Source: Stenotrophomonas maltophilia D457 (GTDB lineage: Bacteria; Pseudomonadota; Gammaproteobacteria; Xanthomonadales; Xanthomonadaceae). From it: a stretch of 64,000 nt of DNA. Below, in pieces: positions 37,236 through 46,340 of this stretch. Under the pieces are notes generated by a model. That model was given only the letters and a program-made list of their open reading frames with translations, ran no database searches and was not told the origin of the DNA. Numbering within the stretch: position 1 is the stretch's first letter; each line of letters begins with the position of its first letter. The stretch is from positions 2,141,001-2,205,000 of the forward strand of contig NC_017671.1 in assembly GCF_000284595.1 (NCBI RefSeq), in the 5' to 3' direction. A program made the position numbers and the translations under genes.

Positions 37236-39854
37236 GTGCATCGTCTTTCCCTCGTTGTCCGTCTGCTCCTGCTGCTGGTCGCAACGTCGGCCTTCCCGGC
37301 AATTGCAGCGCCTCTGCAGGCACAGTGGGAGTTCCGCATGCTGCCCGGCGACGCGCAGGGCGCCGCCCACCCAGGCCTGCAGCAATGGCGTGCGGCAACG
37401 GTGCCGGGCAGCGTGCACACCGACCTGCTGGCGCATGCGCTGATCCGCGACCCGTACGTGGGTGCGCCCGAAGCGGAGCTGCAATGGATCGGCCTGGCGG
37501 CCTGGGAGTACCGCGCGCGCTTCGACGTGGACGCGGCGATGCTGGCCAAGCCCCATGCCGAACTGCGCTTCGACGGGCTGGACACTTATGCCGAAGTAAG
37601 CCTCAACGGCAAGCCGCTGCTGCGCGCGGACAACGCGCACCGGACCTGGCGCGCGCGCGTGGAAGGGCATCTGCGCGCCAGGGGCAATGAACTGCAGATC
37701 GTGTTCCGCTCACCGATCCGCACGCTGCTTCCGGGCGTACAGGCGATGCCACACAGGATCGCTGGCAACTACCCGTCGCCGTATGGCGATGAGCCGAAGG
37801 ACGCGATGGTCGGAAACTTCGCGCGCAAGCCGGCCTACCACTTCGGTTGGGACTGGGGCCCGCGTTATGTCACCGCCGGGGTCTGGCGCGGGGTCGACCT
37901 GCAGGCCTGGGATACGCACCGCCTGACCAGTCTTGCCGTGCGCACCGATGCATTGAGCGCGGAGCAGGCGAAGCTGGCGGTGCTGCTGCAGGTGGAGCAG
38001 GGCAGCGCCACCGGTTCTGCGGTCGTCAATGTGGAAGTCCTCGATCCGCAGGGTCGCAGCGTGGCCCAGCAGCAGCGCACCGTACTGCTGAAGCCCGGGC
38101 AGAACAGTGTTGAACTACCGATTGAACTGGCGGAACCGAAGCGGTGGTGGCCGGTCGGCCATGGTGCGCAGGATCGCTATACCGTGCAGGCGCGCCTGGA
38201 TGGCGGTGCCGACGCAACGCTGGTGCGCGAGCAGCGCATCGGCCTGCGCACGGTCGAACTGCGCCGCGAAGAGGACGGCAAGGGCGGGCAGGGCTTCGCC
38301 TTCGTCATCAACGGCGTGCCGATCTTCGCCAAGGGCGCCAACGTCATTCCGTTCGATGCCTTCCCCGCACGCGTCGACGCAGCACGTCTGCGCCAGGTGC
38401 TGACCGCCGCGCGCGACGCCAACATGAACATGCTGCGCAATTGGGGCGGTGGCTACTACGAGGACGACGCGTTCTTCGACATCGCCGACGAACTGGGCCT
38501 GCTGGTCTGGCAGGACTTCATGTTCGGCGGCGGCATGCAGCCGGGCTACGATCCGGCCTTCCGTGCCAGCGTGGTGGCCGAGGCGCGCGACAACGTGCGC
38601 AGGCTGCGCCATCACCCCAGCATCGTGCTGTGGTGTGGCAACAACGAGGAAGAAACCGCCTGGAAGGACTGGGGTCACGGCCGCGACCTGAAGGCGGCCG
38701 ACCCGGCATTTGCGGCGAAGGTCTGGCAGGGCTATGTCGACCTGTTCGGCAACGACCTGCGCCAGGTGGTGGGCGAGGAAGGACTGGGCGTACCGTACTG
38801 GTCCAGTTCGCCCAGCAACGATCTGGACGAGAAGGCCAACGATTCCACCCGCGGCGACAAGCACTACTGGCAGGTCTGGGGCAATCCGGCGCTGCCGGTG
38901 CAGGCCTACCTGCGTGAGACGCCGCGCTTCATGTCCGAGTACGGGCTGCAGGCGTGGCCGTCGGTGGCGACGGTGGACCAGATCGCCACCCGCGCCGAAC
39001 AGCGCATCGACAGCCCGGTGATCCGCGCGCACCAGAAATTCATGGCCGGCGAGGGCAACAGCCGCCTGCTGCACTACATCGAACAGGGCTATGGCACGCC
39101 GAAGGACTTCGAGGACTTCGTCTACCTCAGCCAGGTCATGCAGGCCGATGGCATTGCACTGGCGGCGCTGCATCATCGCGCCTCCCGGCCATACACGATG
39201 GGTTCGCTGTACTGGCAGCTCAACGATGTCTGGCCAGGCGCCTCGTGGTCCAGCGTGGATTACTTCGGCCGCTGGAAGGCGCTGCACTTCGCCGCGCGGC
39301 GCTTCTTCGCGCCGGTCACGGTAGCCGCGCTGCGCGATGAGGGCAGCACGCGGGTACGCCTGATCAATGACGGTGTGGCGCTGGATGCACGTTGGCGGCT
39401 GCGGGTGATGGACGTGGAAGGGAAGGTGCTGCGCCGTCGCGAGGATGCGGTGACGCTGGCGGCGTCGGGCGTCACCTCGATCGGTGATTTTCGCGATGCC
39501 GAGTTGCTGGCCGGTGCCGATCCGAAGCGCACGGTGGCGGTGTTTGAGCTGCTGCAGAACGGGGCGGTGAGCGCACGGCAGGTGGTCGGATTCGTCGAAG
39601 CCAAGGACCAGGTATTGCCGCGGCAGAAGCTCAAGGCCACCTTGTCCATCGAAGGCGACCACTATCGACTGCGGCTGGAAAGCGCGGCGTACGTGCGCGC
39701 GGCGTGGATCGACTTCGGCGCGCTGGACGTGCAGGTCGAAGAAAACCTGCTGGATCTGCTGCCGGGCGAAACCCGCGATATCGCGGTGCGCGGCCCGGTG
39801 GATCTGGTTACCCTGCGCGAGGCGCTGAGGGTGAAGACCCTCAACGACCGTTGA
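37236..39854 (+). CDS. Exported GH2 beta-mannosidase
   Basis: An 872-residue exported GH2 enzyme. The signal peptide ends near AIAA (residue 25). A sugar-binding beta domain (~30-220) and Ig-like domain precede the TIM barrel. The acid/base is E471 in WCGNNE and the nucleophile E568 in RFMSEYGLQAWPS, both typical of beta-mannosidases. RNWGGGYYEDDAFFDIADELGLLVWQDFMF is the family barrel signature. It would remove the beta-linked mannose of N-glycan cores or mannans in the periplasm. The start is GTG 37236, preceded by AGGAG. Confidence 0.92.
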   Translation: MHRLSLVVRLLLLLVATSAFPAIAAPLQAQWEFRMLPGDAQGAAHPGLQQWRAATVPGSVHTDLLAHALIRDPYVGAPEAELQWIGLAAWEYRARFDVDAAMLAKPHAELRFDGLDTYAEVSLNGKPLLRADNAHRTWRARVEGHLRARGNELQIVFRSPIRTLLPGVQAMPHRIAGNYPSPYGDEPKDAMVGNFARKPAYHFGWDWGPRYVTAGVWRGVDLQAWDTHRLTSLAVRTDALSAEQAKLAVLLQVEQGSATGSAVVNVEVLDPQGRSVAQQQRTVLLKPGQNSVELPIELAEPKRWWPVGHGAQDRYTVQARLDGGADATLVREQRIGLRTVELRREEDGKGGQGFAFVINGVPIFAKGANVIPFDAFPARVDAARLRQVLTAARDANMNMLRNWGGGYYEDDAFFDIADELGLLVWQDFMFGGGMQPGYDPAFRASVVAEARDNVRRLRHHPSIVLWCGNNEEETAWKDWGHGRDLKAADPAFAAKVWQGYVDLFGNDLRQVVGEEGLGVPYWSSSPSNDLDEKANDSTRGDKHYWQVWGNPALPVQAYLRETPRFMSEYGLQAWPSVATVDQIATRAEQRIDSPVIRAHQKFMAGEGNSRLLHYIEQGYGTPKDFEDFVYLSQVMQADGIALAALHHRASRPYTMGSLYWQLNDVWPGASWSSVDYFGRWKALHFAARRFFAPVTVAALRDEGSTRVRLINDGVALDARWRLRVMDVEGKVLRRREDAVTLAASGVTSIGDFRDAELLAGADPKRTVAVFELLQNGAVSARQVVGFVEAKDQVLPRQKLKATLSIEGDHYRLRLESAAYVRAAWIDFGALDVQVEENLLDLLPGETRDIAVRGPVDLVTLREALRVKTLNDR

Positions 39855-39870
39855 GGGATATCCCGCTTTG

Positions 39871-39957
39871 GTAGGTGCCAACCTTGGTTGGCACACCAGG
39901 AGCCTGCCAACCTTGGTTGGCACACCAGGAGCCTGCCAACCAAGGTTGGCCTCTACC
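39871..39957. repeat. Tandem SMAG repeats between beta-mannosidase and mtnC
   Basis: A GTAGGTGCCAACC...GGTTGGCAC element starts at 39871. Its body is repeated with a 29-bp period (units at 39877 and 39906), then a reversed copy ending CTCTAC closes the array (39935-39957). The array fills a convergent gene junction. Confidence 0.88.
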
Positions 39958-39964
39958 ATTTTGC

Positions 39965-40660
39965 TTACAGCTGGATCTGCTGGAAGTTCTCGACCCGCTC
40001 GTGGCCGTTGGCGGACTGGCCGGTACGCGGCATCGGGTAGTCATCCAGGCGGTCGATCAGACGGGTCTGCAGGCCGGCTTCGCGGGCAGCATCCAGTTCT
40101 TCGACCACATCGGACAGGAACAGGATCTCGCCGGCCGGCACGCCAATGGCCTGCACGATGCGGCGGTAGCTGTCGGCCTCACGCTTGCCACCCATCTCGG
40201 TATCGAACCAGCCCGACACCAGCGGGCTGAGGTCACCGGCATCGCTGAAGCCGAAGAACAGCTTCTGTGCCGGCACCGAGCCGGAGGAGTACACGTACAG
40301 CGGCAGGCCGGAGGCATGCCAGCCCTTCAGCACCGGTGCCACTTCCGGGTAGAAGTGCGCGGTGTAGTCGCCGCGACGGTAGCCCTCATCCCAGATCAGG
40401 CCCTGCAGCGCCTTCAGTGCGGTGTGCTTGCGGTCCTGGTCAATCCAGCCCTGCAGCGTCTCGGCCACCAGGCTGTCCTGGCAGGCGCCGCCGATCTCGG
40501 TAGCCACCGCGTCCAGCCAGCGGCGGACCTCCGGCTGCTGGCCATGTTCGGCGACGAACGCGGGCAAGGCCTTGCGGGCATAGGGGAACAGCACGTTCTT
40601 GACGAACGAGATGCTGCTGGTGGTGCCTTCGATGTCGGTCAGGATGACGCGGGGCTGCAT
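39965..40660 (-). CDS. mtnC: Enolase-phosphatase E1 (2,3-diketo-5-methylthiopentyl-1-phosphate)
   Basis: A 231-residue HAD-family enzyme of the methionine salvage pathway. The nucleophile motif is [10 protein letters not shown] near the N-terminus, YVYSSGSV is motif II and [14 protein letters not shown] motif IV. It enolises and dephosphorylates the diketone to the acireductone used by MtnD. It starts 3 bp after the mtnD stop, so mtnD-mtnC form one unit read leftward. Confidence 0.93.
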   Translation of the reverse strand: MQPRVILTDIEGTTSSISFVKNVLFPYARKALPAFVAEHGQQPEVRRWLDAVATEIGGACQDSLVAETLQGWIDQDRKHTALKALQGLIWDEGYRRGDYTAHFYPEVAPVLKGWHASGLPLYVYSSGSVPAQKLFFGFSDAGDLSPLVSGWFDTEMGGKREADSYRRIVQAIGVPAGEILFLSDVVEELDAAREAGLQTRLIDRLDDYPMPRTGQSANGHERVENFQQIQL

Positions 40661-40663
40661 GGA

Positions 40664-41221
40664 TCAGGACGCCTGGGTAGGTACGTAACGGGGGAACTTC
40701 TGCGCGATGTCGGTGCCGGTGAAATGACCCACCCAGCCGTCCGGCTCGGTGAAGAAGCGGATCGCCACGAAGCTCGGTTCATCGCCCATGTCGAACCAGT
40801 GGGTGGTGCCATCGGGCACGGCGATCAGGTCGTCCTTCACGCACTCGATCTCATAGACCTTGTCACCCACGTGCAGGGTGAACAGGCCCGAGCCTGCGAC
40901 GAAGAAGCGCACCTCGTCTTCCTTGTGGAAGTGCTCGTCGAGGAACTTCTTGCGCAGCTCGGCGCGGTTCGGGTTGTCCGGGGCGATCGAGGCCACGTCC
41001 ACGCTCTTGAAGCCGCGCTCGGCGACCAGGCGATCGATGTCCGCACGGTAGGCGGCGAACACTTCCTCCTGGCTGGCGCCCGGCGCGACTGGCGCGGTGG
41101 CCTGCCAGCGCTCGAAGGTGACGCCGATCTTCTGCAGCTCGGCAGCGATGACCGCGCCGTCCTGGGTGTCCAGCAGCGGCGATTCGGGGCGGGTGTCGTC
41201 GTAGATGCGCAGTCGGCTCAT
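40664..41221 (-). CDS. mtnD: Acireductone dioxygenase
   Basis: A 185-residue cupin. The metal ligands are H97, H99 and E103 in EHFHKEDE and H141 in TTHWFDMG. With iron it yields the ketoacid precursor of methionine and formate; with nickel it yields methylthiopropionate and CO. It lies between mtnB and mtnC on the minus strand. Confidence 0.94.
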   Translation of the reverse strand: MSRLRIYDDTRPESPLLDTQDGAVIAAELQKIGVTFERWQATAPVAPGASQEEVFAAYRADIDRLVAERGFKSVDVASIAPDNPNRAELRKKFLDEHFHKEDEVRFFVAGSGLFTLHVGDKVYEIECVKDDLIAVPDGTTHWFDMGDEPSFVAIRFFTEPDGWVGHFTGTDIAQKFPRYVPTQAS

Positions 41222-41313
41222 GGCGGCAGCTTGAACGTCTCGGGGGGAAGACAGGGTAGCAGGGTGGGGGCGAGGCGCAGATTCCGGATCGGCATCTGCA
41301 CCTGCGCGCAGGC

Positions 41314-41955
41314 TCAGCCGCGCAGCTTGCGCAGCTCGAGCTCGCAGTGGAACAGGAATTCGAAGGCTTCCAGGTGGCGGCGCGCCTCGGCCATGTCACG
41401 GCCCCAGGCATACAGGCCGTGGCCGTCGATCAGGTAACCCCACAGGTTCTGCCGGTCGAGCAGGTCGTCGACCTGCGCCGAGAGCACGTTCATGTCCTGG
41501 GTGTTGGCGAACACCGGCACGTCGATGGCCATTTCATGGGTGCTGTTGCCGGCGAAGGCCTTCAGCAGCTCGTAGCCTTCCAGGCGGATATGACCCTGCG
41601 GCGCGTACAGGCGCGAAGCGATGGTCTGCACCGGCGAATGCGTATGCAGCACACAGCCGATTTCCGGGAAGCGGCGGTACAGCTGGGTGTGCAGCAGGGT
41701 CTCGGCGGACGGGCGCAGCGGGCGACCGACGGCCAGGCCGTCGAAGTCCACCACCATGATGTCGTCCTCGATCAGCCGGCCCTTGTCCTTGCCGGACACG
41801 GTGATCGCGGCGTGGCGGTCATCCAGGCGGTGGGAGAAATTGCTGCTGGTGGCCGGGGTCCAGCCGGCGTGCGCCAGTTCGCGGACGTTGTCGATCAGCA
41901 GCTGGGCCAGTTCGCTCAGGCGCGCGGTGTCGTACGGGAAGGTGGGGGCGTTCAT
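41314..41955 (-). CDS. mtnB: Methylthioribulose-1-phosphate dehydratase
   Basis: A 213-residue class II aldolase-family zinc enzyme. [12 protein letters not shown] and [11 protein letters not shown] are substrate-loop motifs, and the zinc ligands include H104 and H106 in LHTHSPV, with a further His in the C-terminal [10 protein letters not shown]. It dehydrates methylthioribulose 1-phosphate to the substrate of MtnC. ATG 41955 (MNAPTFPYD) is chosen; a TTG 27 nt upstream is in frame. It is 92 bp before mtnD. mtnA and mtnK-type genes are not in the window. Confidence 0.92.
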   Translation of the reverse strand: MNAPTFPYDTARLSELAQLLIDNVRELAHAGWTPATSSNFSHRLDDRHAAITVSGKDKGRLIEDDIMVVDFDGLAVGRPLRPSAETLLHTQLYRRFPEIGCVLHTHSPVQTIASRLYAPQGHIRLEGYELLKAFAGNSTHEMAIDVPVFANTQDMNVLSAQVDDLLDRQNLWGYLIDGHGLYAWGRDMAEARRHLEAFEFLFHCELELRKLRG

Positions 41956-42030
41956 GCCGGCGATTTTACTGGATTCGGCCAACGGCTGAGCCCCTCGTGG
42001 CGGGTCGTGTAGAGCGGTTCATGGGCGGGG

Positions 42031-42130
42031 CGGGGCGGGTGGGCCGTGCAGGGGACGCTGCAAGTACGTCCCTGTAAGCTCGATGGCGCCATACATGGCG
42101 CCAACGCCCCTGCACGGCCCACCCGCCCCG
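42031..42130 (+). repeat. Long hairpin element, copy C
   Basis: A perfect 24-bp stem (42031-42054 with 42107-42130, arm CGGGGCGGGTGGGCCGTGCA...) encloses a 52-nt loop. The loop contains ACGCTGCAAGTACGTCCC and GCTCGATGGCGCCATACATG, matching copy A in length and order. The flank CTCGGACAGGTTCC follows. Confidence 0.87.
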
Positions 42131-42212
42131 CCTCGGACAGGTTCCGGCGTGCGGCCAGCCACGGAGTGAAGAAGAAAAAGCGGAAAGCGGGTCGCGGCGC
42201 TGGGCTTGCTCG

Positions 42213-42236
42213 GAGCCGAGCATGGCTCGGCTCTAC
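42213..42236 (-). repeat. SMAG repeat
   Basis: GAGCCGAGCATGGCTCGGCT then CTAC, a reverse-orientation copy of the GTAGAGCCGAGC subtype. Confidence 0.8.
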
Positions 42237-42281
42237 AGGGGATTCATCGACCGGAGAGAATTCATCTCTCAGACGCAATTC

Positions 42282-42304
42282 ATCCACGCATGGCGTGGAT
42301 CTAC
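42282..42304 (-). repeat. SMAG repeat
   Basis: ATCCACGCATGGCGTGGAT followed by CTAC, reverse orientation, same arm type as the element at 22221. Confidence 0.78.
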
Positions 42305-42328
42305 CGGACGTGCCAGGAGACTGTCGGA

Positions 42329-42434
42329 GGCGGGGAGGGGGGAGGTTGCGGGGGCGTGAGCCGCATGGATGCGGCGACCGAGCTTACAGGGATGTACTTG
42401 CAGCGTCCCCCGCAATCTCCCCCCCCTCCCCGCC
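42329..42434 (-). repeat. Long hairpin element, copy D
   Basis: A G-rich arm (42329-42354) pairs with a C-rich arm (42407-42434), about 26 bp with a 2-nt indel. The 52-nt loop read on the minus strand has ACGCTGCAAGTACATCCC and a CCGCATCCATGCGG palindrome, as in copies A-C. The flank TCCGACAGTCTCC lies on the hairpin C side. Confidence 0.85.
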
Positions 42435-42514
42435 AAACCCTCAGCCCAGCTCTTGCCGTCGCTCCGGCTTCAAAGGCGGGTGCAGGGCCGCAGGCCCTGC
42501 AATACAAAAACCCC

Positions 42515-43942
42515 TTACTGACCCCGCAGGCGGCTGTGCCGGAACCCGTAGCAGAAATAGATCACGAAGCCGACGAACGTCCATACCCCCATCAGCATCC
42601 AGTTGTGCATCGTCATCGCCGACAGCAGCGCCAGGCAGCTCAGCACGCCCAGGCTGCAGATCAGCCACGCCATCGGCATGCGGAACGGGCGCGGCAGGTC
42701 CGGCTGGGTGCGGCGCAGGATCAGCACGCCGGCGCAGACTGCGGCGAACGCGATCAGCGTGCCCATCGAGGTCAGCTCGCCGAGGATGTCCAGCGGGAAC
42801 AGCGCTGCCAGCAGCGCGATGCCGATGCCGGTGATCACGGTGTTGATGTGCGGCGTGCGGTACTTCGGGTGGATCCGGGTGAACACCGGTGGCAGCAGGC
42901 CGTCGCGCCCCATGATCATGAAGATGCGCGGCTGGCCGATGATCATCACCAGCACTACCGAAGACAGGCCGACCAGCGCACCGACCTCGACCACCCAGCG
43001 CAGCCAGCCCAGCTGTGGGTGCGCGGCCACGGCAGTCACCACCGGCTCGTCGGTGCCCAGCAGCTGGAACGGCACCAGGCCAGTCATCACTGCGGCCATT
43101 GCGATATACAACACGGTGCAGATCACCAGCGACAGCATCATGCCGATCGGCATGTCACGCTGCGGGTTCTTCGATTCCTGCGCCGCCACCGATACCGCCT
43201 CGAAACCGATGTAGGCGAAGAACACCATCGCCGCGCCACGCAGCACGCCTTCCATGCCGTACTTGCCCGGGCCTTCATTGGCCGGAATGAACGGGGTCCA
43301 GTTGCTGGTGTCCACGTATTTCCAGCCGACCACGATGACCAGCACGATCAGGCCGGTCTTGAGCACGACCATCGCCATGTTCATCGCCGAGGACTTGCTG
43401 ATGCCGACGTAGCACAGCCAGGTCAGCAGCAGCACCAGTGCGGCGGCGGGCAGGTTGGCGATCGCGCCGGTGGGGCGCAGCTGCGCGTCCAGTGGCGCGC
43501 TGACCAGTGCCGCCGGTAGATGGATGTCGAACTGGCTGAGCAGGCTGAGGAAGTAGCCGGTCCAGCTGACCGCCACCGCCGAGGCGGAGACGCCGTACTC
43601 GAGCACCAGCATCCAGCCGATGAACCAGGCCGAGAGCTCGCCGAAGGTGGCGTAGGTGTAGGTGTAGGCGCTGCCGGAGACCGGCACCATCGAGGCGAAT
43701 TCGGCATAGGCCAGCGCGCAGAAGGCGCAGCAGATGGCGGCCAGCACGAAGGACAGCATGATCGCCGGGCCGGCGTGGTTGGCGGCGGCCTGGCCGGTGA
43801 TGACGAAGATGCCGCCGCCGATCACCGCGCCGATGCCCAGGGCGGTCAGCCCCCAGGGGCCAAGGTGGCGACGCAGGCTCAGGCCGTTGGCGTCTTCATG
43901 GGCGGCATGCGGATGCTTGGTGGCCCACAGTTGCTTGAACAT
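42515..43942 (-). CDS. APC-family amino acid permease (first of two paralogues)
   Basis: A 475-residue inner-membrane protein with about 12 helices, of the cationic amino acid transporter branch of the APC superfamily. The helix 1 motif GIGAVIGGGIFVITGQAAANHAGPAI and the helix 6 AYIGFEAVSVAAQESKNP are typical. The next gene upstream encodes a close paralogue with the same motifs. Substrate cannot be read from sequence. Start ATG 43942. Confidence 0.87.
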   Translation of the reverse strand: MFKQLWATKHPHAAHEDANGLSLRRHLGPWGLTALGIGAVIGGGIFVITGQAAANHAGPAIMLSFVLAAICCAFCALAYAEFASMVPVSGSAYTYTYATFGELSAWFIGWMLVLEYGVSASAVAVSWTGYFLSLLSQFDIHLPAALVSAPLDAQLRPTGAIANLPAAALVLLLTWLCYVGISKSSAMNMAMVVLKTGLIVLVIVVGWKYVDTSNWTPFIPANEGPGKYGMEGVLRGAAMVFFAYIGFEAVSVAAQESKNPQRDMPIGMMLSLVICTVLYIAMAAVMTGLVPFQLLGTDEPVVTAVAAHPQLGWLRWVVEVGALVGLSSVVLVMIIGQPRIFMIMGRDGLLPPVFTRIHPKYRTPHINTVITGIGIALLAALFPLDILGELTSMGTLIAFAAVCAGVLILRRTQPDLPRPFRMPMAWLICSLGVLSCLALLSAMTMHNWMLMGVWTFVGFVIYFCYGFRHSRLRGQ

Positions 43943-43992
43943 GTATGGTGGTCTTGTCGAAGCGCGCCATGGGCGGCGCGCGGGAAAACGGA

Positions 43993-44015
43993 CGGGCCGG
44001 CGCGAGGCCGGCCCG
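43993..44015 (-). terminator. Hairpin between the two permease genes
   Basis: CGGGCCGGC (43993-44001) pairs perfectly with 44007-44015 around GCGAG. On the minus strand a TCCGTTTT tract follows. It lies 9 bp after the second permease stop and may limit read-through into the first permease gene. Confidence 0.65.
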
Positions 44016-44023
44016 AAGGCGGA

Positions 44024-45499
44024 TCAGGGCGACTTGGCGAGCTTGCTGTTGCGGATGCCGTAGCCCAGGTAGATCAGCAGGCCGAGCAGCGTCCAGCCAA
44101 CGAACAGGTGCCAATGCACCACGAACGCCTGCCAGAACAGGAACAGGCAGGTGGCCGCGCCGAGCGGGCAGATGATCCAGACCATCGGCACGCGGAACGG
44201 GCGGTGCAGGTCCGGCTTGGAATAGCGCAGCACCAGCACGCCGATGCAGACCGTGGCAAAGGCCAGCAGGGTGCCCATCGAGACCAGCTCGCCCAGCACG
44301 TTCAGCGGCACCAAGCCGGCCAGCGCGGCGGCGATCACGCCGACCACGATGGTGGCGACGTACGGGGTGCGGAATCGGGCATGGACCTTGCCGAAGAACT
44401 TCGGCAGCAGGCCGTCGCGGGAGATGGTGTAGGCGATGCGGGTCTGGCCCATCATCATCACCAGCACCACCGAGGACAGGCCGGCGATGGCGCCGACTTC
44501 CACGAACGTCTTCAGCCAGGACAGGGTCGGGTAGGGCTCCAGCGCGGTCGCCACCGGCTTGTCGGTGCCCAGCAGGTGGTACGGCATCATGCCGGTCAGC
44601 ACCGCACAGACGATGATGTAGACGATCGTGCATACGGCCAGCGAGCCGAGCAGGCCGATCGGCATGTTGCGTTGCGGGTCCTTGGTCTCGCCAGCAGCGG
44701 TGGAGACCGCATCGAAGCCGATGTACGCGAAGAACACGATGGTGGCGGCGCGGAAGATGCCGCTCCAGCCGAACTCACCCGGCACGCCGGTGTTTTCCGG
44801 AATGAACGGGTGCCAGTTGGCCGGGTCGATGTGGGCCGCGCCGATGCCGATGAACAGGCAGATGACAGTGACCTTGATCGCCACGATGATCGCGTTGACG
44901 AACGCCGACTGGGTCACGCCCACGTACAGCAGGCCGGACACCGCCGCCACGATCAGCACCGCCGGCAGGTTGAACAGCTTGCCGGAGGAGACGAACTCGC
45001 TGCCGGTCCAGGCGATGGGCGCGGCGCTGAGCATGTCCGGGAAGGGCATGTGCAGCGTGGTGGTGATGAAGCTGATCAGGTAGGCCGACCAGCCCACCGC
45101 GACCGAGGCCGAGGCGAACAGGTACTCCAGCACCAGGCACCAGCCGATGAACCAGGCCATGCCTTCGCCGAGGGTGGCGTATGAATAGGAGTAGGCACTG
45201 CCGGAGACCGGCATCATCGCCGCGAACTCGGCATAGCACAGGCCTGCCAGCGCACAGGCGAAACCGGCCAGCACGAACGACAGCATGACCGCCGGGCCCG
45301 CGTGGTTGGCTGCGGCCTGGCCGGTCAGCACGAAGATGCCTGCGCCGATCACCGCACCCACGCCCAGCAGGATGAGGTGTTTAGCCGTGAGGGTCCGTTT
45401 CAACGTGGCTTCGCCGTCCAGGCTGCCTTCGATGGGTTCGCCGGCATCGACGTGCCCGGCCGGCTCGACCGGCTTGACCCTCAACAGAGCTTTCAGCAT
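44024..45499 (-). CDS. APC-family amino acid permease (second paralogue)
   Basis: A 491-residue inner-membrane permease of the same branch as its neighbour, sharing GVGAVIGAGIFVLTGQAAANHAGPAV and AYIGFDAVSTAAGETKDPQRNMP. A ~40-residue hydrophilic N-terminus precedes helix 1. ATG 45499 has AGGAAG about 9 nt upstream; the frame stays open far upstream but is antisense to the Nudix gene there. Tandem duplication explains the pair. Substrate unknown. Confidence 0.87.
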   Translation of the reverse strand: MLKALLRVKPVEPAGHVDAGEPIEGSLDGEATLKRTLTAKHLILLGVGAVIGAGIFVLTGQAAANHAGPAVMLSFVLAGFACALAGLCYAEFAAMMPVSGSAYSYSYATLGEGMAWFIGWCLVLEYLFASASVAVGWSAYLISFITTTLHMPFPDMLSAAPIAWTGSEFVSSGKLFNLPAVLIVAAVSGLLYVGVTQSAFVNAIIVAIKVTVICLFIGIGAAHIDPANWHPFIPENTGVPGEFGWSGIFRAATIVFFAYIGFDAVSTAAGETKDPQRNMPIGLLGSLAVCTIVYIIVCAVLTGMMPYHLLGTDKPVATALEPYPTLSWLKTFVEVGAIAGLSSVVLVMMMGQTRIAYTISRDGLLPKFFGKVHARFRTPYVATIVVGVIAAALAGLVPLNVLGELVSMGTLLAFATVCIGVLVLRYSKPDLHRPFRVPMVWIICPLGAATCLFLFWQAFVVHWHLFVGWTLLGLLIYLGYGIRNSKLAKSP

Positions 45500-45676
45500 G
45501 CAGTACTTCCTAGTGATCGGATGGGGTGGGCGGCCGATACGTTGCCGGCTGCCTTGAATGGTGAAGGCCGTGCGAACGGCCCGCTGTACCTTAGCCAAAG
45601 CTGAAGCCAACGCACAAGCGCAATCGCAACAATGAACGGCGATAATGAGCAGTATTTTTCCGAACCGCCCCCATTC

Positions 45677-46246
45677 ATGAGCCAGACCGCCGAAACCCTT
45701 GCCGCGCTTGACGATCGCCTGCGCGGCCTGCTCCGGGACTATGCGCGCCGCGAACCCGCCCACGACGCCCTGGCTGCCGAATTCGGCACATTGCTGGATG
45801 ATCCGGAAGATCCGTTCCGCCGCGAGCGCCTGGCCGGCCACTTCACCGCCAGCTGCTGGCTGGTCAGCGCCGATGGCCAGCGCCTGCTGCTCACCCACCA
45901 CCGCAAGCTGCAGCGCTGGCTGCAGCTGGGCGGCCACGCCGACGGCGACCGTGACCTGGCCCGGGTGGCGCTGAAGGAAGCCGAGGAGGAGTCGGGCCTG
46001 AGCGGCCTGGTGCTGGAAGACCCGGCCATCTTCGATCTGGACAAGCACTGGATTCCGGAGCGCAAGGACGTGCCGGGGCACTGGCACTATGACGTGCGTT
46101 TCGTGATCCGGGCGCTGGGGGGCGAGGCCTTCGTGCTCAGCGAGGAATCGCTCGACCTGGCCTGGCGGCCGGTGACCGAGGTCGCGTCCGATCTGGAATC
46201 GGATGAATCCATGCAGCGCATGGCACACCGCTGGCTGGCGCGCTAG
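45677..46246 (+). CDS. Nudix hydrolase
   Basis: A 189-residue Nudix-fold protein. The Nudix box is GGHADGDRDLARVALKEAEEESGL, in which the catalytic E-x-x-E-E core is kept but the first Glu position is Arg and the usual R-E pair reads K-E. An N-terminal ~45-residue helical stretch (MSQTAETLAALDDRLRGLL) precedes the domain. The start could also be ATG 45632, which adds 15 residues; neither has a Shine-Dalgarno sequence. Substrate unknown. Confidence 0.84.
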   Translation: MSQTAETLAALDDRLRGLLRDYARREPAHDALAAEFGTLLDDPEDPFRRERLAGHFTASCWLVSADGQRLLLTHHRKLQRWLQLGGHADGDRDLARVALKEAEEESGLSGLVLEDPAIFDLDKHWIPERKDVPGHWHYDVRFVIRALGGEAFVLSEESLDLAWRPVTEVASDLESDESMQRMAHRWLAR

Positions 46247-46252
46247 CCATAT

Positions 46253-46319
46253 GTAGAGCCGAGCCAATGCTCGGCTCAATGTCGGCCAGAAGTGCAGCCG
46301 AGCATGGGCTCGGCTCTAC
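46253..46319. repeat. SMAG repeat pair between the Nudix gene and serA
   Basis: GTAGAGCCGAGCCAATGCTC... (46253-46277, forward) and GCAGCCGAGC...GGCTCTAC (46294-46319, reverse). The pair fills a convergent junction. Confidence 0.85.
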
Positions 46320-46340
46320 AAGTGCAAGGCGGAACGCGCG

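Larger units (their letters stand above)
41956..42514. other. 0.55-kb intergenic region made of palindromic repeats
   Basis: No credible gene. It holds long hairpin C (42031-42130), SMAG copies at 42213 and 42282, and long hairpin D (42329-42434). No clear promoter for mtnB was found between 41956 and 42030. Confidence 0.8.

Noticed and set aside
39871..39957. Possible CRISPR array because of 29-bp periodic repeats
   Set aside because: There are only two direct units and one inverted, with no variable spacers and no cas genes; the units are SMAG elements.
43520..45184. A 554-codon open frame antisense to the two APC permeases
   Set aside because: It is repetitive His/Ala/Gln/Asp-rich sequence caused by the codon pattern of the duplicated permeases, without family features.
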